Under the pieces are notes generated by a model. It did not search any database and was not told the origin of the DNA. It worked only from the letters and a program-made list of their open reading frames with translations. A DNA stretch of 64,000 nt from Streptomyces sp. HB132. Lineage in GTDB: Bacteria > Actinomycetota > Actinomycetes > Streptomycetales > Streptomycetaceae. Where the stretch lies: the NCBI RefSeq assembly GCF_016909575.1, contig NZ_JAFBGA010000002.1, forward strand, positions 62,001 through 126,000, written 5' to 3'. Positions within the stretch are counted from its first letter, which is position 1, and the number at the start of each line of letters is the position of its first letter. Below, one piece after another: positions 61,491 through 64,000 of this stretch. Both the position numbers and the translations under genes were made by a program.

Positions 61491-62183
61491 TCAGTGGTCC
61501 TGAGCCAGGATCCGGGCGAGTTCACGCGGCTGCGAGAACATCGGCCAGTGCCCGGTGTCCATCTGGACCAGCCTCCAGCGCTCGCTCTTCAGCAGTTCCG
61601 CGACGGTGTCGTTGGGCTCGGCGCCGTCGAGCAGACACTTGATGTACGTCGCGGGGAGCTCACCGAGAGGCCGCGCCAGGACCGCCGGCTCGGTGAGCGT
61701 CCGGCCGGGGTGCGGCGTGCAGCCGGCGACGATGCGGGCGACCTGGTCGTCGGTGAGCCCCTGTCCCTCGAATTCGGGGGCGGTCAGCGGGGCCCAGAAC
61801 CCTCCGTTCCCGGCGAGCGCCTCCTCGAAGACCGCCTGCCCCTGCCACCAGGCGGAGGACATCGACGCCCCGTGCGTCGGCACCTCGGAGTCGACGAGTA
61901 CGACCCGCTTCAGCCGGTCACCGATCCGCTCGGCCGCCTGCCCGACAGGGATGCCGGCGTAGCTGTGTCCGACGAGCACGACTTCACGCAGCCCCAGCCG
62001 TTCCACCTCGTCCACGACGTCCCGCACGTGATCCTGCTGCCCTGCGGGCTCTCCCTGCCGCTCCGCGAGTCCGGACAGTGTCAGCGCGTGTGCGCCGTGC
62101 CCGCCCGCCCGAAGCTCCCGGACGACATCGGCCCAGGCCCACGAACCGAGCCAGGCGCCTGCTGTGAGTACGAAGTCGGTCAT
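61491..62183 (-). CDS. Alpha/beta-fold hydrolase
   Basis: Encodes 230 aa. Nucleophile elbow VVLVGHSYAGIPVGQAAERIG, acid and His region TVAELLKSERWRLVQMDTGHWPMF. The GHSYAG elbow and short cap place it with the esterase/methylesterase-like (hydroxynitrile lyase-related) group that starts with MTDFVLTAGAWLGSWAWADVV; here the HG oxyanion motif is replaced by TAGAWLG. The natural substrate is unknown. It is convergent with acs (225 bp apart, no clear hairpin noted) and divergent from nhaA. Confidence 0.88.
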   Translation of the reverse strand: MTDFVLTAGAWLGSWAWADVVRELRAGGHGAHALTLSGLAERQGEPAGQQDHVRDVVDEVERLGLREVVLVGHSYAGIPVGQAAERIGDRLKRVVLVDSEVPTHGASMSSAWWQGQAVFEEALAGNGGFWAPLTAPEFEGQGLTDDQVARIVAGCTPHPGRTLTEPAVLARPLGELPATYIKCLLDGAEPNDTVAELLKSERWRLVQMDTGHWPMFSQPRELARILAQDH

Positions 62184-62580
62184 GTCGCGACCGTAGCGGA
62201 GGGGACCGACAACGAGGATGTGCGGACGTCCCCCGCAACGGGCCTCCGGTTGTCTCGGTCACGGCTCGGCCTGCGTCACGTTCGCCATTCCGGCAGCCCG
62301 CGGTTCAGCCGGAGCGGCACTCGGCCGCAGGGCGGATACCGACGAATTGCGGCACACACCGCCTGGCGGCGGCCATGGGATCCGGATACGTTCGCGACAG
62401 CCCGGGTAGAGTGGTGATCACGTCAGCGGACCGTGTCAGCGCACTCAGGTGCACGCCGGTGCGCCGGCACGAGCACTGAGGACAACTACACAGATATCTC
62501 CACAGGGGCGCCGGGAAGTCTGGTCGGCATGCGTGTCCGCCATGCCACCACTGCCGTAAACCGACCCGAAGGTCTCCCCC
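62184..62580. other. Divergent region between hydrolase and nhaA, no gene
   Basis: 397 bp. It carries a possible -10-like TAGAGT at 62406-62411 and the AT-richer stretch CAACTACACAGATATCTCC near 62483-62501 ahead of nhaA, but no confident promoter or gene. No strong repeat was noted. Confidence 0.45.
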
Positions 62581-63981
62581 GTGACCCCGCCGTTCCCCCC
62601 TTCCGGCCGCCGTACCGTGCTAGGCCGCCTCCCCCTCCCCGAGCGCAACTACGTCGCCGAGGCGCTGCGCACCGAGACGGTCGGCGGAGTCCTTCTGCTT
62701 GCCGCAGCCGTTGCCGCGCTGATCTGGGCCAATGCCTTCGGCTCGGCCTACGCCTCCGTGAGCGATTTCCACTTCGGCCCCGAAGCTCTGGGACTCCACC
62801 TCTCGGTGTCCCATTGGGCTGCGGACGGTCTGCTCGCCGTCTTCTTCTTCGTCGCGGGCGTCGAACTCAAGCGTGAGCTGGTAGCCGGCGAACTCCGTGA
62901 CCCCCGGGCCGCGGCTCTGCCCGTCGCCGCCGCGCTCTGCGGCATGGCCGTGCCCGCGCTCGTCTATGCGCTGACCGCCGTGTTCCGTTCAGGGTCCCTC
63001 GCCGGCTGGGCGGTCCCCACCGCCACCGACATCGCGTTCGCGCTCGCAGTCCTCGCGGTCATCGGAACATCGCTCCCGGCAGCTCTTCGGGCCTTCCTGC
63101 TGACGCTCGCGGTCGTCGACGACCTCTTCGCCATCCTCATCATCGCGGTCTTCTTCACCGAGAACATCGACTTCCTGGCACTCGGCGGCGCCTTCGCCGG
63201 CCTGGTCGTCTTCTACGTGCTGCTGCGCACGGGAGTGCGGGGCTGGTACGTCTACCTTCCGCTCGCCCTGGCCATCTGGGGCCTGATGTACAACAGCGGC
63301 GTCCACGCGACGATCGCCGGCGTCGCCATGGGCCTCATGCTGCGCTGCACCCGGCGTGAGGGTGAGGCACGTTCCCCGGGCGAGCACATCGAGCACCTGG
63401 TGCGCCCCCTGTCCGCCGGCATCGCGGTTCCGCTGTTCGCTCTGTTCTCGGCCGGTGTCACTCTCAAGGGCGACGCCCTGGCAGGCGTCTTCACCCGGCC
63501 CGAAACGCTCGGGGTGGTGCTCGGTCTGGTGGTCGGCAAGACCGTCGGCGTCTTCGGCGGCACCTGGCTCGTGGCCCGTTTCACCAAGGCCGAACTGAAC
63601 AAGGACCTGGCCTGGGCCGACGTCTTCGCCGTGGCCACGCTTGCCGGTATCGGCTTCACCGTTTCGCTGCTCATCGGGGAACTCGCCTTCGCCGGCGACG
63701 AGGACATGATCAACGAGGTCAAGGCGGCGGTCCTCGTAGGTTCCCTGATTGCCGCCGTACTCTCCGGTGTACTGCTCAAACTGCGGGTACGCAGATACAG
63801 GACGCTGTACGAGGCCGAGGAACTCGACGCGGACGCATCGGGCATACCCGACGTCTACGAGCAGGACGACCCCGAGTACCACCTGCGTATGGCCGCGATC
63901 TACGAGAGAAGGGCTGCCGAGCACCGCCGCCTTGCCGAACGGGCGGGGGCAGCGAGCAGCAAGCCGGACAGTCCGGCATGA
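62581..63981 (+). CDS. nhaA: Na+/H+ antiporter NhaA
   Basis: Encodes 466 aa from GTG 62581. About 12 membrane segments. The family motifs are intact: AVFFFVAGVELKREL, PTATDIAFALAVLAVIG with the first functional Asp, and TLAVVDDLFAILIIAVFF with the two adjacent Asp residues of the ion site. The last ~75 residues form a cytoplasmic Glu/Arg-rich tail (RRYRTLYEAEELDADASG, YERRAAEHRRLAERAG). It exchanges external protons for internal Na+ and is active at alkaline pH in studied members. Together with SulP-CA, acs and HppA it points to a shared pH/ion-handling theme, which may be chance. Confidence 0.95.
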   Translation: MTPPFPPSGRRTVLGRLPLPERNYVAEALRTETVGGVLLLAAAVAALIWANAFGSAYASVSDFHFGPEALGLHLSVSHWAADGLLAVFFFVAGVELKRELVAGELRDPRAAALPVAAALCGMAVPALVYALTAVFRSGSLAGWAVPTATDIAFALAVLAVIGTSLPAALRAFLLTLAVVDDLFAILIIAVFFTENIDFLALGGAFAGLVVFYVLLRTGVRGWYVYLPLALAIWGLMYNSGVHATIAGVAMGLMLRCTRREGEARSPGEHIEHLVRPLSAGIAVPLFALFSAGVTLKGDALAGVFTRPETLGVVLGLVVGKTVGVFGGTWLVARFTKAELNKDLAWADVFAVATLAGIGFTVSLLIGELAFAGDEDMINEVKAAVLVGSLIAAVLSGVLLKLRVRRYRTLYEAEELDADASGIPDVYEQDDPEYHLRMAAIYERRAAEHRRLAERAGAASSKPDSPA

Positions 63982-64000
63982 TCTGACATCGGATGTACGG

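Overview
The window is high-GC DNA with strong G/C third-position bias, GTG/TTG starts and actinobacterial gene families (bldG, XRE/DUF397 regulators, mycobacterial-type Tad pili, Lys-tailed TopA). It reads as chromosomal core sequence of a Streptomyces or close relative. I saw no phage, transposase, CRISPR array or resistance island. All functional calls come from reading translations and motifs; no database search was run.

Layout. 1-7.6 kb: truncated DacB-type PBP, ppa, a ThrE-like exporter, a DedA protein with a long Q/Y/G-rich tail, a YbjQ protein, and a wrbA-gadB pair. 7.6-12.3 kb (minus strand): a DrrAB-type ABC exporter with a PadR regulator and palindromic operator candidates, a DinB-like protein, and an aldehyde dehydrogenase homologue with Ser where the catalytic Cys is expected. 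12.3-14.9 kb: a developmental-type regulatory cassette (XRE/DUF5753 regulator, anti-sigma-type ATPase, DUF397 protein). The ATPase and DUF397 genes each carry the same ~30-bp element upstream. 14.9-25.9 kb: two FUSC-type membrane proteins, DUF2786, a quinone-reductase-like enzyme, a family-A DNA polymerase, DUF2804, a small kinase-like protein, the remnant of a broken gene, and an isochorismatase-like hydrolase. 25.9-36 kb: tRNA-Thr(CGU), a secreted tripeptidyl-peptidase-like lipoprotein, holB, a three-part membrane/thymidylate kinase/coiled-coil protein, an almost pure G/C tract that is probably artefactual, and topA. 36-46 kb: a methyltransferase, a lipoprotein, the proton-pumping pyrophosphatase hppA, a 33-bp tandem repeat, an anti-sigma factor and bldG, and a DUF1998 helicase. 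46-51 kb: a compact overlapping Tad/Flp pilus operon (ssd-tadA-tadB-tadC-flp-tadE-tadE-like). 51-64 kb: a HAD phosphatase, a Fic-like protein with a destroyed active site divergent from a CooC/MinD-type ATPase, a secreted deacetylase-like lipoprotein, a SulP-carbonic anhydrase fusion, acs, an esterase and nhaA.

From memory, the order holB-topA-helicase-tad-ssd-HAD-acs resembles the Mycobacterium tuberculosis Rv3644c-Rv3667 region, so this right-hand block is probably an ancient actinobacterial neighbourhood. Themes are proton/pyrophosphate/bicarbonate handling (ppa, hppA, SulP-CA, nhaA, acs) and developmental anti-sigma signalling (bldG locus and the XRE/DUF397 cassette). The most interesting leads are the shared 30-bp element of the XRE/DUF397 cassette, the Cys-to-Ser aldehyde dehydrogenase, and the degenerate Fic/CooC-like divergent pair. 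The all-G/C block at 32321-32466 should be treated as suspect sequence.
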